From Ruminococcaceae bacterium UBA7075 (GTDB taxonomy: Bacteria; Bacillota; Clostridia; Oscillospirales; Acutalibacteraceae), in NCBI GenBank assembly GCA_002493635.1, contig DKZL01000075.1, positions 1 to 59,279 on the forward strand: a stretch of DNA of 59,279 bases, given 5' to 3'. Positions 48,302 to 56,895 of the stretch are shown here, one piece after another. The notes under the pieces are model-generated. The model ran no database searches. It was given only the letters and a program-made list of their open reading frames with translations, and was not told the DNA's origin. Each line of letters starts with the position of its first letter. Position 1 is the stretch's first letter. Position numbers and translations under genes: made by a program.

Positions 48302-50215
48302 TTGAAATATGGTTTTGTCAAGGTTGCGGGGGCAACTCCTAAAATAAGGGTTGCCGATTGTGAGTTTAATGCAAATCAGATAATAGCACAAATCAATGAA
48401 GCCGAAAAGAACGGAGCTTCTTTGGTTGTTTTTCCTGAGCTTTGTGTAACCGGATATACTTGCTCTGATTTATTTTTGCAGTCTGCTCTGCTAAATGCAG
48501 CAAAAGACGCAGTGAAAAAAATCGTATTTGAAACAGCAGAGCTGGACATAATATCTATTGTAGGAACACCGATAGCTTTAAGACAGTCACTGTTTAACTG
48601 CGCAGTTGTAATTTACAAGGGTAAAATCTTAGGGATTGTACCTAAGATAAATATTCCTAATTACAGTGAATTTTATGAGGCACGGCACTTTACAAGCGGT
48701 AAGGATTTTGATGAAGGCTTATTTGAATTTAACGGATTTGATAATGTATATTTCGGCAGTAATTTAATATTTGCTTGCAGACAAATGCCTGATTTCAGCT
48801 TTGCCGTTGAAATTTGCGAGGATTTGTGGACTCCGGAATCGCCATCTGTTGAACTGGCGCTTTCAGGTGCTAATATTATCTGCAATCTTTCATCTTCTGA
48901 TGATGTAATAGGAAAAGCACAATACAGACGCAACTTAGTCAAAATGCAAAGCGGTAAGCTTATATGCGGATATATATATTCCGACTCAGGCTTTGGTGAG
49001 AGTACAACTGATATGGTTTTTTCCGGTCAAAATATTATTTCGGAAAATGCCTCAATTCTTGCTGAGAGCAAGCGTTTTACCACAGGTATAATCTATGCCG
49101 ATGTTGACGTTGCAAAGCTTTCATCGGAACGCAGAAGAACGAATACTTTCCCTCATAAAAAAGACAATTTTGTTATTGAATTTGATATGAATTTGAAGAG
49201 AACAAGGCTTTCACGCACATTTCCTCAGATGCCGTTTGTACCTGCTGACAAAACAGACCTTGCTAATCGTTGCGAGGAAATTATAACAATGCAGGCAACG
49301 GGTCTTGCAACAAGACTTGCTCACACGGGAATAAAAAACGTAGTTCTTGGGCTTTCAGGTGGACTTGACAGCACATTGGCACTAATTGTTTGCGTGCACG
49401 CTTTTGATATGTTGTTTCTCGACCGCAAAAACATTCATACAGTAACAATGCCTTGCTTTGGTACAACAAAGCGTACAAAATCAAATGCACAACTGCTTGC
49501 CGAAGCGTACGGTGTGTCATTTGAAGATATTGATATAACTCTTGCTGTTCGTCAGCATTTTTCAGATATTAATCATAATGAGAGTATTACTGATATAACA
49601 TATGAAAATTCACAGGCTCGTGAACGCACGCAGATACTTATGGATTTGTCAAATAAGTACAGCGGACTTGTAATCGGTACAGGCGACCTTTCTGAGCTTG
49701 CTCTGGGATGGGCAACCTATAACGGCGACCATATGAGTATGTATGCAGTCAATGTATCAATTCCCAAAACGCTTGTGCGCTATCTTACGGCGTATGAAGC
49801 TGAAAAATCGGAGGGTATTCTGAAAAATGTGCTTCTTGATGTACTTGATACTCCGGTAAGTCCCGAGCTTTTGCCTCCTGACAATAACGGAGAGATTGCT
49901 CAAAAAACCGAGGATGTTGTCGGTCCGTATGAACTGCACGACTTTTTCCTTTATTATCTGGTACGCTTTGGTTTTTCACCGAGTAAAATATATTACCTTG
50001 CAAAACAATCTTTTGAAGGAAAATACGACAATCCTACTATCAAGAAATGGCTTACTGTTTTTATCAAACGCTTTTTCTCACAGCAGTTCAAGCGAAGCTG
50101 TCTGCCCGATGGACCAAAGGTTGGTTCGGTAACGCTGTCACCAAGAGGAGATTGGCGAATGCCGAGCGATGCGTCTGTTAATTTATGGCTTAAAGATTTG
50201 GAATATGAGGATTAA
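48302..50215 (+). CDS. nadE: Glutamine-dependent NAD+ synthetase
   Basis: NadE amidates deamido-NAD+ to NAD+. The 637-aa length marks the glutamine-hydrolysing form. It has an N-terminal nitrilase-like amidase with Glu in VFPELCVTGY, Lys in VPKINIPNYSEF and the Cys in AVEICEDLW, which supplies ammonia. The C-terminal ATP-pyrophosphatase domain has VVLGLSGGLDSTLALIV (P-loop SGGxDS), IGTGDLSELALGWATYNGDHMSMYAVN and PSAELL-like PVSPELLPP. The start is TTG 48302, preceded by AAGGACT, and the N terminus KYGFVKVAGATPKIRVADC fits the family. Confidence 0.95.
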   Translation: MKYGFVKVAGATPKIRVADCEFNANQIIAQINEAEKNGASLVVFPELCVTGYTCSDLFLQSALLNAAKDAVKKIVFETAELDIISIVGTPIALRQSLFNCAVVIYKGKILGIVPKINIPNYSEFYEARHFTSGKDFDEGLFEFNGFDNVYFGSNLIFACRQMPDFSFAVEICEDLWTPESPSVELALSGANIICNLSSSDDVIGKAQYRRNLVKMQSGKLICGYIYSDSGFGESTTDMVFSGQNIISENASILAESKRFTTGIIYADVDVAKLSSERRRTNTFPHKKDNFVIEFDMNLKRTRLSRTFPQMPFVPADKTDLANRCEEIITMQATGLATRLAHTGIKNVVLGLSGGLDSTLALIVCVHAFDMLFLDRKNIHTVTMPCFGTTKRTKSNAQLLAEAYGVSFEDIDITLAVRQHFSDINHNESITDITYENSQARERTQILMDLSNKYSGLVIGTGDLSELALGWATYNGDHMSMYAVNVSIPKTLVRYLTAYEAEKSEGILKNVLLDVLDTPVSPELLPPDNNGEIAQKTEDVVGPYELHDFFLYYLVRFGFSPSKIYYLAKQSFEGKYDNPTIKKWLTVFIKRFFSQQFKRSCLPDGPKVGSVTLSPRGDWRMPSDASVNLWLKDLEYED

Positions 50216-50253
50216 CGATAAAGAATTATTACTTATTTGATGCGGTGATTTAT

Positions 50254-50730
50254 ATGAAATTGTTTATCAGGCGTAATATTTCAACAGAAAAAACAGCTTT
50301 TGATGTTTTTAATGAACAAGGCTATGAAAAATATCATATTATTCTTAAAATGAAGAAAAACTTCACGGGATTTGAGATTATTTCCGTTGCCGGTGATGTT
50401 ATGTGTAAGGTGCGTAAAATGCAGATTGGCAATATGATCACCTATTCAATAAAGGATAACAGTCGCAGAGTAAGATTTGTTTGTGTTCCTTTGACCGCTG
50501 AAATAAAATGTCAGTTTTACGGAGTTAATTGGCACATATCGGGTGATGCATTTTCTAAGAATTTCGGAATAATTGATGTGGACAATTCTGTTGTTGCCAC
50601 GCATAAAAAGGTAATATCAGATTGCGAGCTAAATGTATTTGATAAAGCCAATGAACTTATTTCTGTAGCAATCTGCATATGTATTAATCTGATAAACACA
50701 GTTGACAATCGTGCAACACAGGCGGTATAA
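50254..50730 (+). CDS. LURP-one-related (Tubby-like fold) protein
   Basis: The 158-aa protein follows the bacterial LURP-one-related pattern. MKLFIRRNISTEKTAFDVFNEQGYEKYHIILK is followed by repeating beta-strand units (FEIISVAGDVMCKVRKMQIG, VNWHISGDAFSKNFGIIDVDNSVVATHKKVI). A final hydrophobic helix (ELISVAICICINLINTV) ends the fold. Members form a closed beta-barrel around that helix; the function in bacteria is unknown. I start at ATG 50254 after GGTGAT rather than at GTG 50245. The promoter of the following Lrp gene lies inside its last codons. Confidence 0.75.
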   Translation: MKLFIRRNISTEKTAFDVFNEQGYEKYHIILKMKKNFTGFEIISVAGDVMCKVRKMQIGNMITYSIKDNSRRVRFVCVPLTAEIKCQFYGVNWHISGDAFSKNFGIIDVDNSVVATHKKVISDCELNVFDKANELISVAICICINLINTVDNRATQAV

Positions 50731-50731
50731 T
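50702..50731 (+). promoter_or_regulatory. Full-consensus promoter for the Lrp/aminotransferase/ispE run
   Basis: TTGACA (50702-50707), an 18-nt spacer and TATAAT (50726-50731). It overlaps the 3' end of the LURP-one-like gene. Confidence 0.75.
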
Positions 50732-50794
50732 ATTATAAATTTCTATGTCGGTTAAATTTAGATTGGTATTGCCGGCATTAAGGGAGGAATTTTT

Positions 50795-51277
50795 ATGGAT
50801 AAATTGTTAAAGCTTTTAAGCACCAATTCTGAGTTTACAACATCTGAATTGGCTACAATGCTTGGAGAGCCTGAGGATTATATAAAGGCTCAGATTAAGG
50901 AATATACGAATAAGGGTATTATAAAGGGTTATCAGGCTGTTGTAAATTGGGAAGAGGTTGAAGGCAGCTTTGTTGAGGCTCTTATTGAACTCAAAGTAAC
51001 TCCAAAAAAGGAAACAGGCTTTGATGAAATGGCAGAGCAATGTATGGCTTTTGAAGAGGTTGAAACTGTCTATCTTATGGCAGGTGTTTATGATTTTGCC
51101 CTTATCGTAAGAGGTGAATCAATTCAGGAAATTGCAATGTTTGTTGCCAAAAAGCTTTCTACTATAGAAAGCGTTGTTTCAACGAGCACTCACTTTATCT
51201 TAAGAAGATATAAGGATAGGGGAATGAATCTAAAAGAATGCAAGGAGTGCACTGACAGGAGGAATTTAATCCTGTGA
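50795..51277 (+). CDS. Lrp/AsnC family regulator
   Basis: This 160-aa protein has an N-terminal helix-turn-helix (KLLKLLSTNSEFTTSELATMLGEPEDYIKAQIKEYTNKGIIKGYQAVV, residues 3-50). An alpha/beta RAM (ligand-binding) domain follows, with FVEALIELKVTPKKETGFDEMAEQC, VETVYLMAGVYDFALIVRGESIQEIAMFV and STHFILRRYKDRG. Lrp/AsnC proteins sense amino acids and usually form octamers. Its stop overlaps the GTG start of the aminotransferase gene by 4 nt, so it probably regulates that gene and itself in response to an amino acid. Confidence 0.92.
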   Translation: MDKLLKLLSTNSEFTTSELATMLGEPEDYIKAQIKEYTNKGIIKGYQAVVNWEEVEGSFVEALIELKVTPKKETGFDEMAEQCMAFEEVETVYLMAGVYDFALIVRGESIQEIAMFVAKKLSTIESVVSTSTHFILRRYKDRGMNLKECKECTDRRNLIL

Positions 51278-52455
51278 TAGACTACGAAAAATATTTGAAC
51301 AAAAAAATCAAAACAATAAAACCGTCTGGTATCAGAAAATTTTTTGATATTGCCAATGAAATGGATGATGTAATTTCATTGAGTGTAGGCGAACCTGACT
51401 TTCAGACTCCCTGGCATATCCGTGACGAAGGAATAAGAACTTTGGAGAAGGGTAAGACATGGTATTCTCCGAATCGAGGCTTTGCAGAGCTTACTTCTGA
51501 AATATGTAAGTATTATAAAAGAAGATTTAATGTTTCTTATGATTCAAAATCAGAAGTACTTGTTACTGTCGGCGGCAGTGAAGCTATTGACCTTGCTTTA
51601 AGATGCCTTATAGAAAAAGGAGATGAGGTTATTATTCCTGAACCCTCCTTTGTATGCTATGAACCGCTTACAGTAATGGCAGGCGGTACACCTGTAATCA
51701 TCAACACAAAGGCTGAGGACAGTTTCAGACTTAAAGTCGAAGATTTAAAGGCTGCAATTACTGAAAAAACGAAACTTCTCGTGTTGCCGTTCCCTAATAA
51801 TCCAACGGGTGCTATTATGGAAAAAAGTGACCTTGAAGAGATTGCAAAAATTGTTATTGAGAATAATCTTCTTGTTCTGTCTGATGAAATCTACTCCGAG
51901 CTTACATACGGCGGATTAACTCCTGTATCAATTGCTTCTATTGACGGTATGCGTGAGCGTACTATTGTTATAAATGGCTTTTCAAAGTCATATGCAATGA
52001 CAGGCTGGAGACTTGGTTATGCACTTGGACCCGAGGCAATTATTTCTCAAATGCTTAAACTTCATCAGTATGGCATTATGTCGGCTCCTACAACTGCTCA
52101 GTATGCGGCTACAGAAGCTCTGCGCAACGGTGACAGGGATGTTGTTAAAATGCGTGACGAGTATGATATGCGCCGTCGTTTTGTTGTTGACAGCTTTAAT
52201 TCAATGGGACTTACCTGCTTTGAACCGCTGGGTGCATTCTATGTTTTCCCTTGCATAAAAAGCACAGGTTTGACATCAGAGGAATTTTGTACACGCCTTA
52301 TTATGGACAAGCATATTGCTGTTGTTCCCGGTACTGCTTTCGGCGAGAGCGGAGAGGGATTTGTGCGTGTGTCATATTCGTATTCAATCAATCACTTAAA
52401 AATTGCACTTAAGCGTATTGGTGAATTTCTTGAGGAATTAAAAAATGGAAATTAA
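51274..52455 (+). CDS. PLP-dependent aminotransferase, class I/II
   Basis: This 393-aa fold-type I aminotransferase shows VISLSVGEPDFQTPWHIRD at the N terminus, TVGGSEAIDLALRCL for the cofactor phosphate, and LPFPNNPTGAIM. VLSDEIYSEL and NGFSKSYAMTGWRLGYALG follow, the last with the Schiff-base Lys. VRVSYSYS holds the substrate-carboxylate Arg. This matches the aspartate/aromatic aminotransferase (PatA-like) group found beside Lrp regulators in Firmicutes. The start is GTG 51274, with AGGAGG at 51258. The substrate cannot be read by eye. It overlaps ispE by 11 nt. Confidence 0.92.
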   Translation: MIDYEKYLNKKIKTIKPSGIRKFFDIANEMDDVISLSVGEPDFQTPWHIRDEGIRTLEKGKTWYSPNRGFAELTSEICKYYKRRFNVSYDSKSEVLVTVGGSEAIDLALRCLIEKGDEVIIPEPSFVCYEPLTVMAGGTPVIINTKAEDSFRLKVEDLKAAITEKTKLLVLPFPNNPTGAIMEKSDLEEIAKIVIENNLLVLSDEIYSELTYGGLTPVSIASIDGMRERTIVINGFSKSYAMTGWRLGYALGPEAIISQMLKLHQYGIMSAPTTAQYAATEALRNGDRDVVKMRDEYDMRRRFVVDSFNSMGLTCFEPLGAFYVFPCIKSTGLTSEEFCTRLIMDKHIAVVPGTAFGESGEGFVRVSYSYSINHLKIALKRIGEFLEELKNGN

Positions 52456-53314
52456 GGTACTTGCACCTGCAAAGATTAATCTTACACTTGATGTAACGGG
52501 CAAATGTCCCGACGGTTATCATAATATTGAAACCGTGATGCAGACTGTCGATTTGTATGACGAGGTAACAATAACCGATAATGACAGCGGCGAAATTACC
52601 ATTTCCTGCAATTACGAGGGTGTTCCTTGTGATGAAAGCAATATTTGTCATAAGGCTGCTAAGCGATTTTTTGACTATAACAAAATGGATGTCAAGGGCG
52701 TGCACATTGATATAAACAAGAAAATTCCTACTCAGGCAGGTCTTGCGGGCGGCAGCAGCGATGGTGCGGCTGTAATTATGGGACTTAATGCAATGTTTGG
52801 TACAATGCTGAATGCCAAGGAAATGCACGAAATTGCCGAGAAAATCGGTGCAGATGTTCCTTTCTGTCTTGTAGGCGGCACAAAACTTTGTACAGGAATA
52901 GGCACAACAATAAAGAAACTGCCGACATTCAGATGCGAAAACATTGTAATTGCAAAGCCGAATGCTGTCAGCGTTTCAACAGCCGACGCCTATCGCAAGG
53001 TTGACGCATTAAATCCGCACCCGTCATATACGAATGAAATGGTAAAGTCACTTTACAGCCGTGATATTTTTCGTATTACAACAACAATTTTCAATGATTT
53101 TGAGCTTGCTCTGAAAATTCCTGAGGTTATTGATTTAAAGGGGAAAATGCTTAAATTAAAGGCAAGGGGCGTTGGAATGAGCGGTTCGGGGTCAGCTGTC
53201 TTTGCTGTATTTACTTCAACTCGCAGGGCAAAAAAATGTTACGAAGAACTCAAAGAAGAATACGGCGAGGTCTTTTTGTGCAAGCCGATTAAGGAAGGTT
53301 GTACAGTCGAATAA
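52445..53314 (+). CDS. ispE: 4-diphosphocytidyl-2-C-methyl-D-erythritol kinase
   Basis: IspE phosphorylates CDP-methylerythritol in the MEP pathway to isoprenoids. The 289-aa GHMP kinase shows VLAPAKINLTLDVTGKCPDGYHNIETVMQTVDLYD at the N terminus. The ATP-binding loop is KKIPTQAGLAGGSSDGAAVIMGLN, and the substrate region is GADVPFCLVGGTKLCTGIG. The C-terminal GHMP motif is KARGVGMSGSGSAVFAVF. It is translated from an ATG inside the end of the aminotransferase gene, so it depends on the Lrp-run promoter unless an internal one exists. Confidence 0.96.
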   Translation: MEIKVLAPAKINLTLDVTGKCPDGYHNIETVMQTVDLYDEVTITDNDSGEITISCNYEGVPCDESNICHKAAKRFFDYNKMDVKGVHIDINKKIPTQAGLAGGSSDGAAVIMGLNAMFGTMLNAKEMHEIAEKIGADVPFCLVGGTKLCTGIGTTIKKLPTFRCENIVIAKPNAVSVSTADAYRKVDALNPHPSYTNEMVKSLYSRDIFRITTTIFNDFELALKIPEVIDLKGKMLKLKARGVGMSGSGSAVFAVFTSTRRAKKCYEELKEEYGEVFLCKPIKEGCTVE

Positions 53315-53341
53315 ATTAGAGTATGATGAGGGTGTAAGGCT

Positions 53342-53887
53342 ATGGATAATCCTAAAATTTTATCAGTCAACGGCAAAGAATTTAATATAATAAAACTGCT
53401 CGGAAAAGGTAAGGGTGGTTATTCATATCTTGCAACGGACAGTGATAACAAAAAATACACTTTAAAGCAAATTCACCACGAACCTTGCTCATATTATCAG
53501 TTCGGCAATAAGATTGAAGCAGAATTAAATGACTACAAACGGCTGAGAGCAATAGGGATAAAAATGCCTGAAATGATAGATGTTGATATACAAAATGAAC
53601 GTATATTGAAAGAATTCGTTGATGGGGATACAATATTTGACCTTGTCTTAAATGACAGAATGAAAAATATTTATCTTGAACAGATGTATGCTATGTGCAG
53701 ACTTTTGTATCCTGCTAATACAAATATTGATTATTTTCCAACAAATTTCATAGTTCAGAATGATGAGATAGTGTATATCGATTATGAGTGCAACGATTAT
53801 ATGGATGAGTGGAACTTTGAAAACTGGGGAATAAAATATTGGTCAAAAACTCCTGAGTTCTTACAGTATCTTGAAGAACACAAGTGA
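53342..53887 (+). CDS. Compact protein kinase-like protein
   Basis: The 181-aa protein is a minimal kinase fold. It has a glycine-rich loop (LLGKGKGGYSYLA, residues 15-27), a candidate ATP Lys in KYTLKQIHH and a helix Glu in NKIEAELNDY. The catalytic-loop-like NIDYFPTNFIVQ follows (Asp and Asn in the HxDxxxxN pattern, with His replaced), then VYIDYECNDYMDEW in the place of DFG. This resembles small RIO/Bud32-like or aminoglycoside-phosphotransferase-like kinases. The length is far below typical Ser/Thr kinases. It is 27 nt after ispE, possibly co-transcribed. The substrate is unknown. Confidence 0.75.
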   Translation: MDNPKILSVNGKEFNIIKLLGKGKGGYSYLATDSDNKKYTLKQIHHEPCSYYQFGNKIEAELNDYKRLRAIGIKMPEMIDVDIQNERILKEFVDGDTIFDLVLNDRMKNIYLEQMYAMCRLLYPANTNIDYFPTNFIVQNDEIVYIDYECNDYMDEWNFENWGIKYWSKTPEFLQYLEEHK

Positions 53888-53974
53888 AAGAGAGCTATAT
53901 TATTAAAAACATATAGCGAATTGACATCATGAATCACTATTAGATTTGATAAGACAATTTATTATAATTATAAT

Positions 53975-54012
53975 AAAACGGTTGAGAACAATTATAAGTT
54001 TTCAATCGTTTT
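53975..54012 (-). terminator. Terminator overlapping the end of the MocR gene
   Basis: AAAACGGTTGAGAAC (53975-53989) pairs with GTTTTCAATCGTTTT (53998-54012) with two G-U pairs around an 8-nt loop. On the minus strand TTTTATTATAATT follows. The 3' arm lies within the last codons and the stop of the MocR gene. Confidence 0.7.
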
Positions 54013-55365
54013 ATGTATTTCACTTATGATTTCAATACCTTTGTCAATCTTTTCTTCGTCAATTCCTGAAAAACTTAGATTCAGCATATTATTATTTGTT
54101 GTCGGCATAACATTTACTGAGCTTTCATTTAGTTTTTTTATAAAGCTATTCATATCTAACGATTTATCAAGCATAACAGTAATATAAAGCGATGTTTCAT
54201 TAAATATTATCTCAATATCGTTGAAAAAGTTTCTATTAATTGAATTCAGAATAGTTTTGCTTTTTTCAAGATATACACGTCTTGCTTTTCTAAGGTGAAT
54301 ATCAATTTTTCCATTGTTGATGTATTTTGCAAGTGCAAGTTGTTCTGATTTAGATGCAGTTTGATTTGTATAACTTTTGATACTCTTATATTTGTTTATC
54401 AGCTTTTCAGGCAATACCATATAGCTTATTCTTACAGACGGAAGTAAAATTTTTGAAAACGAGCCAAGATATACTGTATTTTCTTTGTCATAATTCTGCA
54501 TACAGGGGGTAGGGTGTGTGCTGTACCTGAGTTCTCCGTTATAATCGTCCTCAATAATAAGTGCATTATTTTCCCTTGCCCACGCAATAATTTCAAGTCG
54601 GCGGTTTACAGGCATACTTGCACCGCTTTTTGTGACAAAATTCGGATTAATAAGTAAAATGTCTGGTTTAATATGTTCAAGCGAGCTTATTGTTGCACCG
54701 CTGTTGTCACATTCAAAGTAATCAATTTTATAGCTGTAACTTCTGAATATATACTCTGCCTGAACATAGCTTGAATCTGCAACCGCAACTTTTTTGTTTG
54801 TGCCTATAAGTGAACAGATAATATTCAGAAGGGGTTGTGTTCCTGCTCCTACTACAATATTTTCTGGGCTCGTGTTTACGCTTCTTACTCCAAGCGCATA
54901 CCTTTGCAGAGCGTTTCTTAGTGTTTCCTCGCCTTGTTCGTTGCCGTAGGAGGTTAGCAGATAATCCTGATTAATAACCTCCTTAACGCATTTTTTCCAT
55001 TCGTTTAAATTAATAATTTTTTTGTCAATGCTCTTGCCGCTGAAATCATATTCAAAATACTTTGTATTTGTTGCACTGATTTCACGGCTGTTTTCATTAT
55101 ATGCAGGAGTATTTTTAAAATTTGCCTCAATATAATATCCGCTTTGCGGTTTATTTATTATGTAACCCTCTGAGCAGAGCTGGTCATATGCGCTGGTAAT
55201 TGTAATCTTAGACACATCAAGGTCAGCGCTCAGCCGTCTTATTGACGGCAGCTTGCTGCCTCTTTTTAAACTTCCGTTTTCAATAGAATTGCGTACAGAC
55301 ATATAAATCTGTCTGTATAACGGAATTTTTTTGTGTTTATCTATCATAATAAAATCGTACAGCAT
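53992..55365 (-). CDS. MocR/PdxR-type GntR regulator with aminotransferase domain
   Basis: This 457-aa regulator fuses a GntR winged helix (IPLYRQIYMSVRNSIENGSLKRGSKLPSIRRLSADLDVSKITITSAYDQLCSEGYI) to a class I aminotransferase-like domain that binds PLP. The domain has VVGAGTQPLLNIICSLIG, LLINPNFVTKSGASMPVNRRLEII, IIEDDYNGELRY and the Lys in LGSFSKILLPSVRISYMV. Family members control vitamin B6, GABA or amino acid genes, often divergently. The divergent neighbour here is murD, with a palindrome between them (55401-55414). I start at ATG 55365 after GGTGA; an in-frame GTG lies 9 nt upstream. Confidence 0.9.
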   Translation of the reverse strand: MLYDFIMIDKHKKIPLYRQIYMSVRNSIENGSLKRGSKLPSIRRLSADLDVSKITITSAYDQLCSEGYIINKPQSGYYIEANFKNTPAYNENSREISATNTKYFEYDFSGKSIDKKIINLNEWKKCVKEVINQDYLLTSYGNEQGEETLRNALQRYALGVRSVNTSPENIVVGAGTQPLLNIICSLIGTNKKVAVADSSYVQAEYIFRSYSYKIDYFECDNSGATISSLEHIKPDILLINPNFVTKSGASMPVNRRLEIIAWARENNALIIEDDYNGELRYSTHPTPCMQNYDKENTVYLGSFSKILLPSVRISYMVLPEKLINKYKSIKSYTNQTASKSEQLALAKYINNGKIDIHLRKARRVYLEKSKTILNSINRNFFNDIEIIFNETSLYITVMLDKSLDMNSFIKKLNESSVNVMPTTNNNMLNLSFSGIDEEKIDKGIEIISEIHKTIENL

Positions 55366-55400
55366 TTTAATCACCGATAATATTGTATCATTTACGAATA

Positions 55401-55454
55401 ATTATTGCAATAATCGCTTTTGCAGTTGAAATTTTTGCCAAGACTTTGTATAAT
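55401..55454 (+). promoter_or_regulatory. Promoter for murD with an upstream palindrome
   Basis: TTGAAA (55426-55431), a 17-nt spacer and TATAAT (55449-55454). The exact 14-bp palindrome ATTATTGCAATAAT lies at 55401-55414, between the two divergent genes. It could be an operator for the MocR regulator; that is inference. Confidence 0.6.
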
Positions 55455-55494
55455 TAAATAGTATGTAATTTATTATCTTGTAAAGGGGTACATT

Positions 55495-56886
55495 ATGAAT
55501 ATTTCAGTTGACAAGTTTTTTAATATTATACAGGGAAAAAGAATTGCCTTTATCGGTATTGGTACGAGCAATCTGCCGCTTATAAAGCTTTTTTCAGAAA
55601 AGGGTGCAAAGGTGCTTGCTTGTGACAAAAAAGATTTTGACTCGCTCGGTGAAAACGGTATTAAGGCAAAGGAGTACGGTGCAGAGCTTATTTTAGGCGA
55701 AGATTACCTATCAAATATTGAAGCAGATATTGTTTTCCGCAGTCCCGGAACACCTTTTTATAAGGATGAACTTGTTAAACTTCGTGAAAACGGCACTGTG
55801 CTTACATCGGAAATGGAAGTATTTTTTGATTTGTGTCCCTGCAACACAATTGCAATCACAGGTTCAGACGGCAAAACAACAACTACAACCATTATTTCTG
55901 AATTTTTAAAGAAAGCAGGCAAAAATGTTCATCTCGGAGGAAATATTGGTAAACCGCTGCTCCCTGAAATTGAATCGGTTTCTCCCGATGACTATGCAGT
56001 CGTAGAACTTTCAAGTTTTCAGCTTATTTCAATGCGTAAAAGCCCTGATATAGCAGTTGTTACAAATCTTGCACCTAACCACCTTGATATTCACAAGGAT
56101 ATGCAGGAATATATTGACTCAAAGAAAAACATAATTCTTCATCAGAACGCTTTTTCAAAGACCGTTCTTAATCTTGATAATGAAATTACTAACGGTTTCA
56201 GTGACGCTGTCAGAGGTGAAACTGCAAAGTTCAGTGTCAAAGAAAAACTTTATAACGGTGCATATCTTGACGGTACGACAATTTGTTATTCTGATTACGG
56301 CAAGATTACACAAATTATGGATATCAAGGATATCAGAATCCCCGGTATGCACAATGTTGAGAATTATCTTGCGGCAATTTCTGCCGTTTGGGGCATTGTT
56401 GATGTTCAGACGATTGTAAGCGTTGCAAAAAACTTTGGCGGCGTTGCACACAGAGCAGAGTTTGTCCGTGAATATAAGGGTGTTAAGTATTACAATGATT
56501 CTATTGCTTCAAGTCCTACCCGTACTGCACTCGGTACGCTTTCGCTTTATGATGAAAAAATTGCAATTATTGCAGGCGGCTATGACAAGCACATTCCGTA
56601 TGAGCCGCTCGGACCTGTAATTAATAACAAAGTAAAACTTCTGATTTTGCTCGGTGATACTGCGCCTAAGATTGAAGAGGCAGTCAAGAATTCCGATAAC
56701 TATGACGAAAATGCAATAACTATTGTAAACGTAAATAATATGGAAGAGGCTGTTGATGAAGCTGTAAAAATGACTGAGAGCGGCGATATAGTTTCGCTTT
56801 CTCCTGCAAGTGCAAGTTTCGGACTATACAAGAATTTTGAGGAAAGAGGCAACCACTTCAAGACAATCGTAAATAATTTGAAGTGA
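55495..56886 (+). CDS. murD: UDP-N-acetylmuramoylalanine--D-glutamate ligase
   Basis: MurD adds D-Glu to UDP-MurNAc-L-Ala in peptidoglycan synthesis. The 463-aa product shows an N-terminal UDP-binding Rossmann domain (RIAFIGIGTSNLPLIKLFSEKGAKVLACD). The ATP loop is IAITGSDGKTTTTTII (residues 120-135), and VVELSSFQL, TNLAPNHLDIHKD with the carbamylated-lysine region, and YYNDSIASSPTRT follow. The C-terminal domain has GGYDKHIPYE and VSLSPASASFGLYKNFEERGNHF. It has its own promoter. M42 peptidases follow after 9 nt. It is separated from any other mur genes in this window. Confidence 0.97.
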   Translation: MNISVDKFFNIIQGKRIAFIGIGTSNLPLIKLFSEKGAKVLACDKKDFDSLGENGIKAKEYGAELILGEDYLSNIEADIVFRSPGTPFYKDELVKLRENGTVLTSEMEVFFDLCPCNTIAITGSDGKTTTTTIISEFLKKAGKNVHLGGNIGKPLLPEIESVSPDDYAVVELSSFQLISMRKSPDIAVVTNLAPNHLDIHKDMQEYIDSKKNIILHQNAFSKTVLNLDNEITNGFSDAVRGETAKFSVKEKLYNGAYLDGTTICYSDYGKITQIMDIKDIRIPGMHNVENYLAAISAVWGIVDVQTIVSVAKNFGGVAHRAEFVREYKGVKYYNDSIASSPTRTALGTLSLYDEKIAIIAGGYDKHIPYEPLGPVINNKVKLLILLGDTAPKIEEAVKNSDNYDENAITIVNVNNMEEAVDEAVKMTESGDIVSLSPASASFGLYKNFEERGNHFKTIVNNLK

Positions 56887-56895
56887 TTTTTTGAT

